NCBI GenBank assembly: GCA_019747655.1
Contig: JAIEQO010000635.1
Span: 1 to 33,375 of the forward strand
Direction of reading: 5' to 3'
DNA length: 33,375 bases
Source of the DNA: Gemmataceae bacterium
GTDB lineage: Bacteria; Planctomycetota; Planctomycetia; Gemmatales; Gemmataceae
In this document: one piece after another, positions 10,799-19,270 of the stretch
Numbering within the stretch: position 1 is the stretch's first letter
Layout of the letters: each line of letters begins with the position of its first letter
The notes under the pieces: model-generated
What the model saw: only the letters and a program-made list of their open reading frames with translations
What the model was told of the DNA's origin: nothing
Database searches by the model: none
Position numbers and translations under genes: made by a program

Positions 10799-12465
10799 TA
10801 ACGCGTTGCATGGGCATGACCGTGTTCCGCTAACCCGTTCTGGTCCGCCGAGCCCAATGACGGCCGCTCCTTCGACCCATTTGGGTGGAGCTGGCCCCAG
10901 TTGATGAACACCCGGCCCCCGGCCGCCTCGTACTGCTTCTGGAAGTTTTCCAACAGTTGCATGATGGCGTGGTCGGCCAGCCGGACCCGGTCCAGGTGGA
11001 GGTGGAGCTTCTGGCCCGGCGGGACGGCCTCCAGCGCCTCGGCCAAGAGCGGCAGCCGCAGGAAGGTGGCCGCCCCGTCCAGGGTCAGGTGGACCCGCCC
11101 GGCCTCCGGCTCGTCCCGCCGCGCCACCTTCAGGTGGGAGAACAGGTAGAGCAGCTTGGCGGCCGACAGGAGGACGCCGAGGACGACCCCGGTGAGCAGG
11201 TCGCCGAGGACGATCCCGGCCGCGGTGGCCACGAAGACCAGCGCCTCGGACCGGCTCTCCCGCCACAGCCGGACCAGCCCGGGCAGGTTCAGCAGCTTCC
11301 AGCCGGTGTAGACCAGGATGGCCGCCAGGGCGGCCGCCGGGATGCGCGAAAGGACGCCCGGCAGCAGGGCGACGAACAGCAGCAGCCAGAGGCCGTGGAG
11401 GATAGTGGACAGGCGGGACCGGGCCCCGGCGTCGACGTTCGCGGAACTCCGGACGATCACCCCGGTCATCGGCAGGGAGCCGATCGCCCCGCAGACGACG
11501 TTCCCGACGCCCTGGGCCATCAGCTCCCGGTCGTACCGGGTGCGGGGGCCGTTGTGCATGGTGTCCACGGCCGTCGCGCACAAGAGCGACTCGGCGCTGG
11601 CGATGACGGCGAAGGTGACGGCCCCCTTCCAGATCAGCCCGAGGGTGAACACCTCCCACCCCGGCCAGGCGATCAGGTGGAAGGCGGCCAGCACGTTCGC
11701 CTTGATCTCCACCCGCTCGACCCCGATCCCGCCGTGGTCGTCGACGGCCGGGCCGATCTGGAACCCGAGCCGCTCGAACGGCACCCTACCGAACTCGTTG
11801 ATCAGGACGGCCACCACCACCGCGACCACCGCCGCCGGAACGATCGCCAGCCGCTTCGGGACGACCGACTTCCAGGTCGCCAGGATGAGGATCGTCACCA
11901 CCCCGATGAAGGCGGCCTCCTGGTGGTTCGGCTTGCCGGGCTCGTCCGACGGGTCGAACGCCTTGAGGACCGCCCCCGGGATGGTCAGGAGGGCGTCGAC
12001 CACCTTCTTCGGGGCGGTGTCGTCCACCATGTCGTGGAACTGCTTGGCGATGATGGTCAGGCCGATCCCGGCCAGCATCCCCTCGACCACCGCCGGCGAG
12101 ACCGCGCGGAACCACTGGCCGACCCGGAACGCCCCGGCGGCGACCTGGATCAGCCCGGCCAGGGCGATCGTCACCCCCATCAGGACGACCGCCCCGGCCC
12201 GGTCCCGGCCGGTCGCCTCGGCGTCGTCGAGGAACTGGATGACCAGGACGATCAACCCGGCGGCCGGGCCGGACACCTGGAGCGGGCTGCCGGAGAGCGT
12301 CCCGACCAGGATGCCGCCGACGATCCCGGTGACGATCCCGGCCATCGGCGGCAGCCCGCACGCCTGGGCGATGCCGATGCACAGCGGCAGGGCCACCATG
12401 AACACGACCAGGGACGACAGCACGTCGGCCCAGCCGGGGGATCCGGGGCGGCGGTCGGCGGGCAT
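10798..12465 (-). CDS. SulP family inorganic anion/bicarbonate transporter with C-terminal STAS-like region
   Basis: GWADVLSSLVVFMVALPLCIGIAQACGLPPMAGIVTGIVGGILVGTLSGSPLQVSGPAAGLIVLV...; GSLPMTGVIVRSSANVDAGARSRLSTILHG. Confidence 0.93.
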   Translation of the reverse strand: MPADRRPGSPGWADVLSSLVVFMVALPLCIGIAQACGLPPMAGIVTGIVGGILVGTLSGSPLQVSGPAAGLIVLVIQFLDDAEATGRDRAGAVVLMGVTIALAGLIQVAAGAFRVGQWFRAVSPAVVEGMLAGIGLTIIAKQFHDMVDDTAPKKVVDALLTIPGAVLKAFDPSDEPGKPNHQEAAFIGVVTILILATWKSVVPKRLAIVPAAVVAVVVAVLINEFGRVPFERLGFQIGPAVDDHGGIGVERVEIKANVLAAFHLIAWPGWEVFTLGLIWKGAVTFAVIASAESLLCATAVDTMHNGPRTRYDRELMAQGVGNVVCGAIGSLPMTGVIVRSSANVDAGARSRLSTILHGLWLLLFVALLPGVLSRIPAAALAAILVYTGWKLLNLPGLVRLWRESRSEALVFVATAAGIVLGDLLTGVVLGVLLSAAKLLYLFSHLKVARRDEPEAGRVHLTLDGAATFLRLPLLAEALEAVPPGQKLHLHLDRVRLADHAIMQLLENFQKQYEAAGGRVFINWGQLHPNGSKERPSLGSADQNGLAEHGHAHATR

Positions 12466-13184
12466 GGGGTGAACCTTGCGGTGGAGCCGGCGAGCGGCCG
12501 GACCCGGCCCCGGGCGGCCCCCGGCCCGCGGTACGACGGGAGCGGGACGACCGCCTCCCCCTCCCCGCGGGCCAGCGGGGCGAACTGGCCGGACTCCGGG
12601 TCGTAGGCGTACACCCGCCCGGTTTCCATCTCGTACACCCACCCGTGCAGCTTCAGCTCGCCCTTCGCCAGCCCGCCGGCCACCGCCGGGTGGGTCCGCA
12701 GGTGCTCGAGCTGGATCAGCACGTTCTCCTGGGCCATCACCCCCCACCGGTCGTCCGGCGGGAGCTGGTGGTAGCAGGTGGTGACGATCTCGGCCGCGGC
12801 GGCCGCGTGCCCGAGCCACTGCCGGACCCCGGGCATGGCGGCCGTCGCGTCCGGGTTCAGGGCCGCCTGCATGGCCCCGCAGCGGGTGTGCCCGCAGACG
12901 ATGATGTTCGGGATGCCCAGCCCCTTCAGCCCGTACTCGATGGTGGCCGCCTCGGCCGACGGGGCCATCGGGTTGTACGGGGCGACGATGTTCCCGGCGT
13001 TGCGGACGACGAACAGGTCGCCCGGGTCGGCCTGGCAGATCAGGTCCGGGACCATCCGGCTGTCCGAGCAGCCGATGAAGAGGGCCTGCGGCCGCTGCCC
13101 GGCGACGAGCTTCTGGAAGAAGTCCCGGCGGGCGGCGAACACGTCGTCCTGGAACCGGTGGATGCCGCTGATGAGCTTCTGCAT
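12252..13184 (-). CDS. beta-carbonic anhydrase; ORF continues about 214 nt past the SulP start
   Basis: QALFIGCSDSRMVPDLICQADPGDLFVVRNAGNIVAPYN...IIVCGHTRCGAMQAAL...LHGWVYEMETGRVYAYDPESGQF. Confidence 0.9.
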   Translation of the reverse strand: MQKLISGIHRFQDDVFAARRDFFQKLVAGQRPQALFIGCSDSRMVPDLICQADPGDLFVVRNAGNIVAPYNPMAPSAEAATIEYGLKGLGIPNIIVCGHTRCGAMQAALNPDATAAMPGVRQWLGHAAAAAEIVTTCYHQLPPDDRWGVMAQENVLIQLEHLRTHPAVAGGLAKGELKLHGWVYEMETGRVYAYDPESGQFAPLARGEGEAVVPLPSYRGPGAARGRVRPLAGSTARFTPCPPTAAPDPPAGPTCCRPWSCSWWPCRCASASPRRAGCRRWPGSSPGSSAASWSGRSPAARSRCPARPPG

Positions 13185-13302
13185 GGTGAGCCGTGTCCCC
13201 TGATTCGCGTGCCGGTGTGGGTGGCCCGGGCCGGGGCGTGAGGCCGCCGGGCCGGGGTGCCGGTGGGTGCGGGTGCGCCGCGGGGCGCGGGGCACGCGGG
13301 GA

Positions 13303-13653
13303 CTAGCAGCGGAAGGGGGAGCCGAGGCCGTTGCGGAAGGGGTCGGCGGCGGTCGGGCGGGCCAGGGCGGTCGACGGGTGGCCGGCCGGGGCGGTGGCGG
13401 CGAACGGGAGCCGGCCGAGGAGCGGCGGCAGGCGGACCGGCCGGCGGTCCGACCGGGGGTCGGCCTCGCCCGGCTTGGCCGCCTCGTCCCGCGGGGTCTC
13501 GTCCTCCTCCTCGTTGACCGGCCCGGCCGGGGCCGGGGTGGCGAGGCCGACGGAAGCGGTCGCGGCGGGGGCCCCGGCCAACAGCACACACCCGGCGACC
13601 AGCAGGAGTCGCAGGACCAAGCCGAACAGGTGTGTGGCGTCGAGGCGGGCCAC
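13303..13653 (-). CDS. small secreted or membrane-anchored hypothetical protein
   Basis: MARLDATHLFGLVLRLLLVAGCVLLAGAPAATASVG signal-like N-terminus then Pro/Arg-rich region. Confidence 0.55.
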   Translation of the reverse strand: MARLDATHLFGLVLRLLLVAGCVLLAGAPAATASVGLATPAPAGPVNEEEDETPRDEAAKPGEADPRSDRRPVRLPPLLGRLPFAATAPAGHPSTALARPTAADPFRNGLGSPFRC

Positions 13654-13739
13654 GGCGCAACGTCTCCGGACGAATCAGCACTATTCTAGCCCGGTATACC
13701 CGCCGCGGGCAACCGGATCAACCCACCGGCGACGAACTT

Positions 13740-13759
13740 CACAGGCAAGAATGCCTGTG
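13740..13759. repeat. short hairpin cacaggca-agaa-tgcctgtg
   Basis: 8-bp perfect stem, 22 nt downstream of the GT2 stop. Confidence 0.55.
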
Positions 13760-13781
13760 CCACTGGTGTCAACTCCCCGGA

Positions 13782-14732
13782 TTACCCGGTCGCCGCCCGC
13801 AGCCGGCCCAGCAGCCACGGCAGGAACTGCCCCTCCTGCCACCGCCGCACGGCCTTGCCGGCCAGGACCGCCGCGTGCCGGGGCAGGTATCTCAGCCGGT
13901 CCCGGCCGCGGGTGTTCCGCCAGAACACCCGCTCCTCGTTGCACGACTGCTGTTCGAGCGTCCGCCGCGGGGGCCGCTTCCCGTAGCTACCGGACACCCG
14001 GTGCCAGACTCTCACCGCCGGGTCGTAGAGGATTTCGTACCCGAGCCGGCGGAGCCGGAACGACAGGTCCACGTCCTCGAAGTACGCCCGGAAGTGCTCG
14101 GGGAACCCGCCGGCCTTCAGCAGCGCCTCGCGGCGGTAGAAGCCGGCCGCGGCACTCACACCCCAGACCGGACCGGGCGATTGGAGATTGGAGATTTGTG
14201 ATTGGCGATTTGAAACCGGCCGCGCTGCTGGCGATCCATTCTCTTCTTCAATCTTCAATCTCAAATCATCAATCTCCAACCCCCCGCCCCGCTTCCGCGC
14301 GAACCCGCCCGGGTCGTACTCGTCGCCGGCGGTGTCGATCACCGGTGGCAGCCCGCGTGCGACCCGCCCCGGGTCGTGCCGCAGCACGAGAGGCGCGACC
14401 GCCCCGACCCGGGGGTCGGCGAACCAACGCAGGGCGGTCTCGGCCCAGCCTTCCGTGACCTCGGCGTCGTCGTTGAGCAACTCGACCACCGGGGCCGTGG
14501 CCGCCGCGATGCCGGCGTTCGCGGCCACGCAGAACCCGCCCGGCTTCGGCCGCCGCACGACCGCCACCCCGGCGAACTCGGCCGCGGCGAGTGAGACTGC
14601 CCCGCCCCGCGAGCCGTCGTCGACGACGACCACCTCGGTCTCGGTCGGCGCGAACCGCGTGACGCTGGCGAGGCAGAGCCGGAGCAGGTCGGGGCGGGAA
14701 TGGGAGGGGATGACGATCGACAGGGCCGGCAT
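13782..14732 (-). CDS. GT2 family glycosyltransferase with an in-frame palindromic insert
   Basis: MPALSIVIPSHSRPDLLRLCLASVTRF...VVVVDDGSRGG...VELLNDDAEVTEGW...GVSAAAGFYRREALLKAGGFPEHFRAYFEDVDLSFRLRRLGYEI. Confidence 0.92.
   Translation of the reverse strand: MPALSIVIPSHSRPDLLRLCLASVTRFAPTETEVVVVDDGSRGGAVSLAAAEFAGVAVVRRPKPGGFCVAANAGIAAATAPVVELLNDDAEVTEGWAETALRWFADPRVGAVAPLVLRHDPGRVARGLPPVIDTAGDEYDPGGFARKRGGGLEIDDLRLKIEEENGSPAARPVSNRQSQISNLQSPGPVWGVSAAAGFYRREALLKAGGFPEHFRAYFEDVDLSFRLRRLGYEILYDPAVRVWHRVSGSYGKRPPRRTLEQQSCNEERVFWRNTRGRDRLRYLPRHAAVLAGKAVRRWQEGQFLPWLLGRLRAATG
14179..14280. repeat. in-frame low-GC palindromic element inside the GT2 gene (E6)
   Basis: gattggagattggagatttgtgattggcgatttgaaa versus reverse complement of ttcttcaatcttcaatctcaaatcatcaatctccaac; encodes LEIDDLRLKIEEENGSPAARPVSNRQSQISNLQSP. 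Confidence 0.88.
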
Positions 14733-14736
14733 GGCG

Positions 14737-14848
14737 CGACCCGGGGTTTCACCCCGGGCTACGATGTGCGACCCCTTCGGGGTCATTGGGTTTGGTTCCG
14801 CAGCCTGAAGGGCTGCCACAGCATAGCCCGGGGTGAAACCCCGGGTCG
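14737..14848. repeat. palindromic element, family A (E7)
   Basis: 25-bp perfect arms 14737-14761/14824-14848 (cgacccggggtttcaccccgggcta). Confidence 0.92.
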
Positions 14849-14856
14849 GTTACGAA

Positions 14857-15957
14857 TCAGGTCTTCCCGTCCTGCTCGGCGGCGATCGGGTCGAGGTGGC
14901 GGGCGGCCCGGCGGACCCGTCGGCGAACGTCGTCCGTTCGGCCCCGCCACAGGTCGCCGACCAGCCGGCGGAGGGCGCCAAAGCACCGGGCCGTGTGGGC
15001 GTCGCGGCGGAGGACGGCCCGCGCCTGTCGTAGCCCGGCCTCGGCCCACACCAGCCCCGACAGCACCCCGGCCTGCCACCGCGGCCAGTGCTTGCCGGCG
15101 TAGGTCAACAGCGCGTGCCGGGTCATCAGCCGCAACGGCGGCGGCACCCGGCGGGCGTGCAGCGGGCAGTGGTGGGTGACTTCGACGACCGGGTCGTACC
15201 ACACGGTCCACCCGGCCGCGGCCGCCCGGCGGCAGAAATCGACATCCTCGTAGTAGAGGAAGAAACTCTCGTCGAGGCCGCCGAGCTGGTCGAAGCACTC
15301 GCGGCGAACGAGCAGGCAGCCGCCCGTCGCCCACCCGACCGGCCGGCGGACCGTCGTCCCCTGGTGGCGGCACTTCCGCCGGGCCCGCGGCCGCAACAGC
15401 CCGGCGAGCGTGCTCCGGAGCGACGGGAACGGCCCGGCCGACGCCTGCCGCGACCCGTCCGCGTTGACCAGCCGGAAGCCGACGACGCCGGCCGCCGGGT
15501 CAGCCCCCGGCCCGCGCTCGGCCGCCGCCAGCACCTCGTCCAGGAACCCGTCCGGGACGGACACGTCCGGGTTGAGCAGCAGCACCCACGGGCTCCCGGC
15601 CCCGCGGCCCCCGCGACAGCCGCGGTTGACCGCCCGGGCGAACCCGTGGTTCCGGGTGTGCCGGCGGACGGTGACGCCCCGCAGCCGGGCCAGCCGGCCG
15701 CCGGCCGGGTGGTCGGGCGAGTTGTTGTCGACGACGACGATCTCGGCCGCCCCGGTCCGGACGGCGACCGCCTGACGGAGTTGGCGGACCAGCCGGTCGG
15801 TGTTCCGCCACTGGCAGAAGTTGACCACCACGACCCGCAGGTCGGGGACCCGGACGGCGGACCGGCGGGCGGCCCGGCGGACGGGTTGGCCGTCGGGCCC
15901 GCGGGCCGCGGGGTGCGGGTTCGGCGGCGGACCGCCGGGCGGGACAGCCAGGGCCAT
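14857..15957 (-). CDS. GT2 family glycosyltransferase (rhamnosyltransferase-like)
   Basis: LRVVVVNFCQWRNTDRLVRQLRQ...EIVVVDNNSPDHP...NHGFARAVNRGCRGGRGAGSPWVLLLNPDVSVPDGF...FFLYYEDVDFCRRAAAAGW. Confidence 0.92.
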   Translation of the reverse strand: MALAVPPGGPPPNPHPAARGPDGQPVRRAARRSAVRVPDLRVVVVNFCQWRNTDRLVRQLRQAVAVRTGAAEIVVVDNNSPDHPAGGRLARLRGVTVRRHTRNHGFARAVNRGCRGGRGAGSPWVLLLNPDVSVPDGFLDEVLAAAERGPGADPAAGVVGFRLVNADGSRQASAGPFPSLRSTLAGLLRPRARRKCRHQGTTVRRPVGWATGGCLLVRRECFDQLGGLDESFFLYYEDVDFCRRAAAAGWTVWYDPVVEVTHHCPLHARRVPPPLRLMTRHALLTYAGKHWPRWQAGVLSGLVWAEAGLRQARAVLRRDAHTARCFGALRRLVGDLWRGRTDDVRRRVRRAARHLDPIAAEQDGKT

Positions 15958-16064
15958 TCCGGGTTCCTTCCCGATGGCGGGCGGCGTCGTCACCGCCCGT
16001 GAGCCGCCCGGATTGTAGGCAGATCGGATTGGGGGCTGCAACAGCGGTTTACGGCGCCCGATCA

Positions 16065-16177
16065 GGCCCCAGGGCTGTCGCCCCGGGCTAGGTTGTCGCG
16101 GCCCTTCGGGCCTCCGAACCGGTGGATTGAGGGCCGAAGGCCCGACACATCGTAGCCCGGGGCGACAGCCCGGGGCC
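16065..16177. repeat. palindromic element, family A (E8)
   Basis: ggccccagggctgtcgccccgggcta / tagcccggggcgacagcccggggcc; inner cggcccttcgggcc and agggccgaaggccc. Confidence 0.88.
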
Positions 16178-16199
16178 GCGGACCGCTCCGACCCGGCGG

Positions 16200-16631
16200 T
16201 CATCCGCCCGCCACCCGCCGGCATTCGTCCAGGAGCTGCAGCGCCGTCGGGCTGTCGGCGTCGAACTCGTAGGTCGCGTGGCCGTCGCCGCGGGTGACGT
16301 GGATGTTGTGGCACTCCCAGCAGACCGACCCCTCGGCCAGCACCCGCCCACCGGCCAGGAACCGCAGGGTGAACGCCGGGTCGTGGCAGCGGCGCTCCTC
16401 GCCGGGCGGGAGCCGCCGCCACAGGTCGGCCACCCGGGCCGCGTCGCCGCCGGTCAGCCGGGCCGCCGGCCCCGCCGTCTCGGTCTGCGGGTCGAGCGGC
16501 ACCACCTCGACCGCGTCAGCGGCCGGCAGCCCGGCCGGGTCGTAGCCGTCGCACACGGTTGGCCTCGCTTCCCCCGACGGGGTGGGTGCGGACCCCGACC
16601 GGTCCCAGAGAAGCCGGCCCACCCATCCCAC
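16200..16631 (-). CDS. hypothetical protein with N-terminal hydrophobic segment
   Basis: (GTG)GWVGRLLWDRSG...RRCHDPAFTLRFLAGGRVLAEGSVCWECHNIHVTRGDGHATYEFDADSPTALQLLDECRRVAGG. Confidence 0.6.
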   Translation of the reverse strand: MGWVGRLLWDRSGSAPTPSGEARPTVCDGYDPAGLPAADAVEVVPLDPQTETAGPAARLTGGDAARVADLWRRLPPGEERRCHDPAFTLRFLAGGRVLAEGSVCWECHNIHVTRGDGHATYEFDADSPTALQLLDECRRVAGG

Positions 16632-16746
16632 GAGAATAACCCCGCCCCCGGCCCCGCCGCAACCGCCCGTCCTTCGGGTATCATCGAGTTCGCGCGACGC
16701 GCGGCGGCCCGGCCGGGGAGTACCCCGGCGAGACCGGAGGCGGCGG

Positions 16747-18777
16747 ATGGCGTCCCGAACCCGGCCGGCGGACCTCCTCCGGCAGCTCGACCCCGGCCCG
16801 GCCGCCGACGCCGAGTTGCTCGGCCGGTTCGTCGCCGCCCGCGACCAGGCCGCGTTCGCCGAACTCGTCCGCCGGCACGGGCCGCTCGTCCTCGGCGTCC
16901 TCCGCCGGCTGACGGGCCACCCGGACGACGCCGACGACGCCTTCCAGGCCGTCTTCCTCACCCTCGCCAAGAAGGCCGGAGCCGTCCGCCGGCCCGACCT
17001 GCTCGGCAACTGGCTCTACGGGGTGGCGGTCCGGGTCGGCCGGCGGGCCCGGCGGGGGGCCGCCCGGCGGAGGCGGCGGGAGGTGCCGGCCGTGAACGCA
17101 CCCGAGCCCGCGGCGATGGACCGGACGCCGTTCGACGCCGGCCCGGAGCTGTACGAGGAGTTGGACCGCCTGCCGGCCTGGTATCGGGACGCCGTCCTCC
17201 TTTGCGACCTCCAGGGGCTCTCCCGGGCCGAGGCAGCGAAGCGGCTGGGCGTACCCGAAGGGACGCTATCGAGCCGGCTGGCCGGCGGCCGGAAGCGGCT
17301 GGCCGACCGATTGGCCCGGCGGGGGGTGGCGCTGTCGACGGCCGGGGTGCCGGCGGTCCTCGGCGGCGGCCGGGCGACGGCCGCGGTGCCGGACGAACTC
17401 ATCACCAAAACCTGCGGGCTGGTGGCCGACTGGGCGGCCGGGGGCGCGGCCCCCGCCCCGGTGGCCCGGCTCGCCGACGGGGGGTACTCGATGCGACAGG
17501 TGATGCTGGCGGGGGTATGCGGGCTGGTGGTGGCGTCGGCCGGGGCGATGGTCGTCGGCCGGACCGACGACCCGGCCAAGCCGACCGACCCCGCGAAGCC
17601 GACCGACAAAGCCGTGGCAAAAGCTGAACCAAAGGGGGACGGAAAGCCCGTCGCCCTGACCGACCGGCCGCGGCTGCGGCACGCGATCGACCTCGAGTTC
17701 CCGGCCCCGGGGCAGGTCGTCTGGAGCCCGGACGGGGCGGCCTTCGCCGTCCGAGGGGTCGTGCCGCCTCCGCCCCTCCCGGCCGGCGCGGGCTTCGGCG
17801 GGGGCGGCTTCGGGCCGCAGAACGTGCTCAGCGTCTACCCGTACCCCGTGGTCGATGACAACAAGCTCGGGGCGCAGGTCCTCTACACCCCCTCCCGGCT
17901 CGTCGGGTTCACCTCGAACGGCAAGCAGGTCATCACCGACCTCCGCGAGTCGGGCCTGGTCAGCGGCAAGCACCAGCTCTTCTACGCCAACGTGGACGGG
18001 AGCAACGAAGGCAACCGGACGGTCGAACTCGACGCCGACCCGACCACCGGGTATGCCTTCGCCCCGGACGGCAAGACGTTCCGAACGGTCTACACCGAGG
18101 CGTTCGCCAACAAGCCAGGCCGGGTCGAGGTCCGGGAGGTGAGCACCGAGACCGGGCGGACGGTTCGGGTGCCGCTCACGGCCGAGGGGGCGTTTGGGGT
18201 GGTCGCGCTGTCCGCGAACGGGAAGCGGTTGGCCGGCATCGGGGCCGACGACCGGGTCACGGTGTACGACGTGGACGCCGGCAAGGAGCTGTGGTCGAAG
18301 GTAGTGGATTTGAAGCGGCTGGCGGCGGATCCGAAGGTGTATCAGCCGTTCGGCGTCGCCCTCTCGCCAGACGGCGGTTTACTCGTCGCTTCACACGGGC
18401 TGTGCATCCCAGCCGTGCTAGACGCCACGACCGGCGAGCAGGCCGCGGGGCTAGAGGGTGCCGAGCACGTCCAACTGCCCTCGCAGCCGGGCAGCCTGTC
18501 GGCCGACGGCCGGCTGTTCGCCGCCGCCGGCCTAAAGACCATCCGGCGGGACGACGACCCGAAACGGCCCGGGTCGAACAACGCTTACCCTGATGTGAAC
18601 CACTTCCTGACCGTCTGGGACACCCGGACCGGGAAGGTGGTGAAGACGTGGCGGGGCGGCCGCGGAGACGTGGCGTTCCACCCGTCCAAGCCCGTACTGG
18701 CGATCCTGGAACCGAACGGCGAGAAAGCCCGCCTCGGGCTATGGGACTTCGCGGCCGAGGGGCCAGACAAGAAGTGA
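16747..18777 (+). CDS. ECF-type RNA polymerase sigma factor fused through a TM segment to a WD40/beta-propeller-like region
   Basis: RRHGPLVLGVLRRLTGHPDDADDAFQAVFLTLAKKAG...LPAWYRDAVLLCDLQGLSRAEAAKRLGVPEGTLSSRLAGGRKRL; then VMLAGVCGLVVASAGAMVVG; then VVWSPDGAAFAV/ALSANGKRLAGIG/ALSPDGGLLVASH repeats. Confidence 0.9.
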   Translation: MASRTRPADLLRQLDPGPAADAELLGRFVAARDQAAFAELVRRHGPLVLGVLRRLTGHPDDADDAFQAVFLTLAKKAGAVRRPDLLGNWLYGVAVRVGRRARRGAARRRRREVPAVNAPEPAAMDRTPFDAGPELYEELDRLPAWYRDAVLLCDLQGLSRAEAAKRLGVPEGTLSSRLAGGRKRLADRLARRGVALSTAGVPAVLGGGRATAAVPDELITKTCGLVADWAAGGAAPAPVARLADGGYSMRQVMLAGVCGLVVASAGAMVVGRTDDPAKPTDPAKPTDKAVAKAEPKGDGKPVALTDRPRLRHAIDLEFPAPGQVVWSPDGAAFAVRGVVPPPPLPAGAGFGGGGFGPQNVLSVYPYPVVDDNKLGAQVLYTPSRLVGFTSNGKQVITDLRESGLVSGKHQLFYANVDGSNEGNRTVELDADPTTGYAFAPDGKTFRTVYTEAFANKPGRVEVREVSTETGRTVRVPLTAEGAFGVVALSANGKRLAGIGADDRVTVYDVDAGKELWSKVVDLKRLAADPKVYQPFGVALSPDGGLLVASHGLCIPAVLDATTGEQAAGLEGAEHVQLPSQPGSLSADGRLFAAAGLKTIRRDDDPKRPGSNNAYPDVNHFLTVWDTRTGKVVKTWRGGRGDVAFHPSKPVLAILEPNGEKARLGLWDFAAEGPDKK

Positions 18778-19040
18778 TCGGAAGAATCCGCACAGATCGA
18801 CTTGACCGGCCCGAACGGGAGTGTAGATTATAGTGAACGAGTGTTCCCTTATAGACGAGGGGCGTGACCGCCCTCGCGTTGGTCCATCGGCCGCCGATGA
18901 TGCGGGCGAACGGGTCGGGGAAGCGGGAACCGTGGCGGGATACGGGATCGGTCGCTCCCAGCTTCAACCCCGAACCGGCTAACGACTTCGGCGAAACTCC
19001 GTTGCCGAGCGTTGCAGCCCCACCTAGTACGGTCAGGTGA

Positions 19041-19067
19041 CGAACCCCTGGAATTTCCAGGGGTTCG
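19041..19067. terminator. hairpin cgaacccctgg-aattt-ccaggggttcg between convergent genes
   Basis: 11-bp GC-rich perfect stem, 5-nt loop; no strong U-tract. Confidence 0.5.
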
Positions 19068-19111
19068 TGGTTGTTCTGGGGGCGGAGAAAAAAGAGGGGG
19101 GGGGAGGGGTG

Positions 19112-19270
19112 TCACCGGGGCAGGTACGACAAGAGGTAGTTCACCAGGGCAAAGCAGATGATGAGTAGGAATAGCACCACCCACGCCTGGAACAGGATGC
19201 TGTCGGACTGGGTATACTCCGGCGGGGCCTCGGCGGCCGGGGCCGGGGTGAGCTTGGCGGGGTCGGCCAT
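19112..19270 (-). CDS. small single-TM protein (52 aa)
   Basis: MADPAKLTPAPAAEAPPEYTQSDSILFQAWVVLFLLIICFALVNYLLSYLPR. Confidence 0.6.
   Translation of the reverse strand: MADPAKLTPAPAAEAPPEYTQSDSILFQAWVVLFLLIICFALVNYLLSYLPR

Noticed and set aside
10590-10800. Riboswitch or ordinary promoter for XPB
   Set aside because: The strong minus-strand terminator separates it from XPB, so a riboswitch leader for XPB is unlikely; treated as a candidate ncRNA region instead.
18780-19110. Possible transposase remnant after the sigma-factor gene
   Set aside because: Short fragments (e.g. WTNARAVTPLVYKGTLVHYNLHS) suggest nothing I can assign to a known transposase; no inverted terminal repeats seen.
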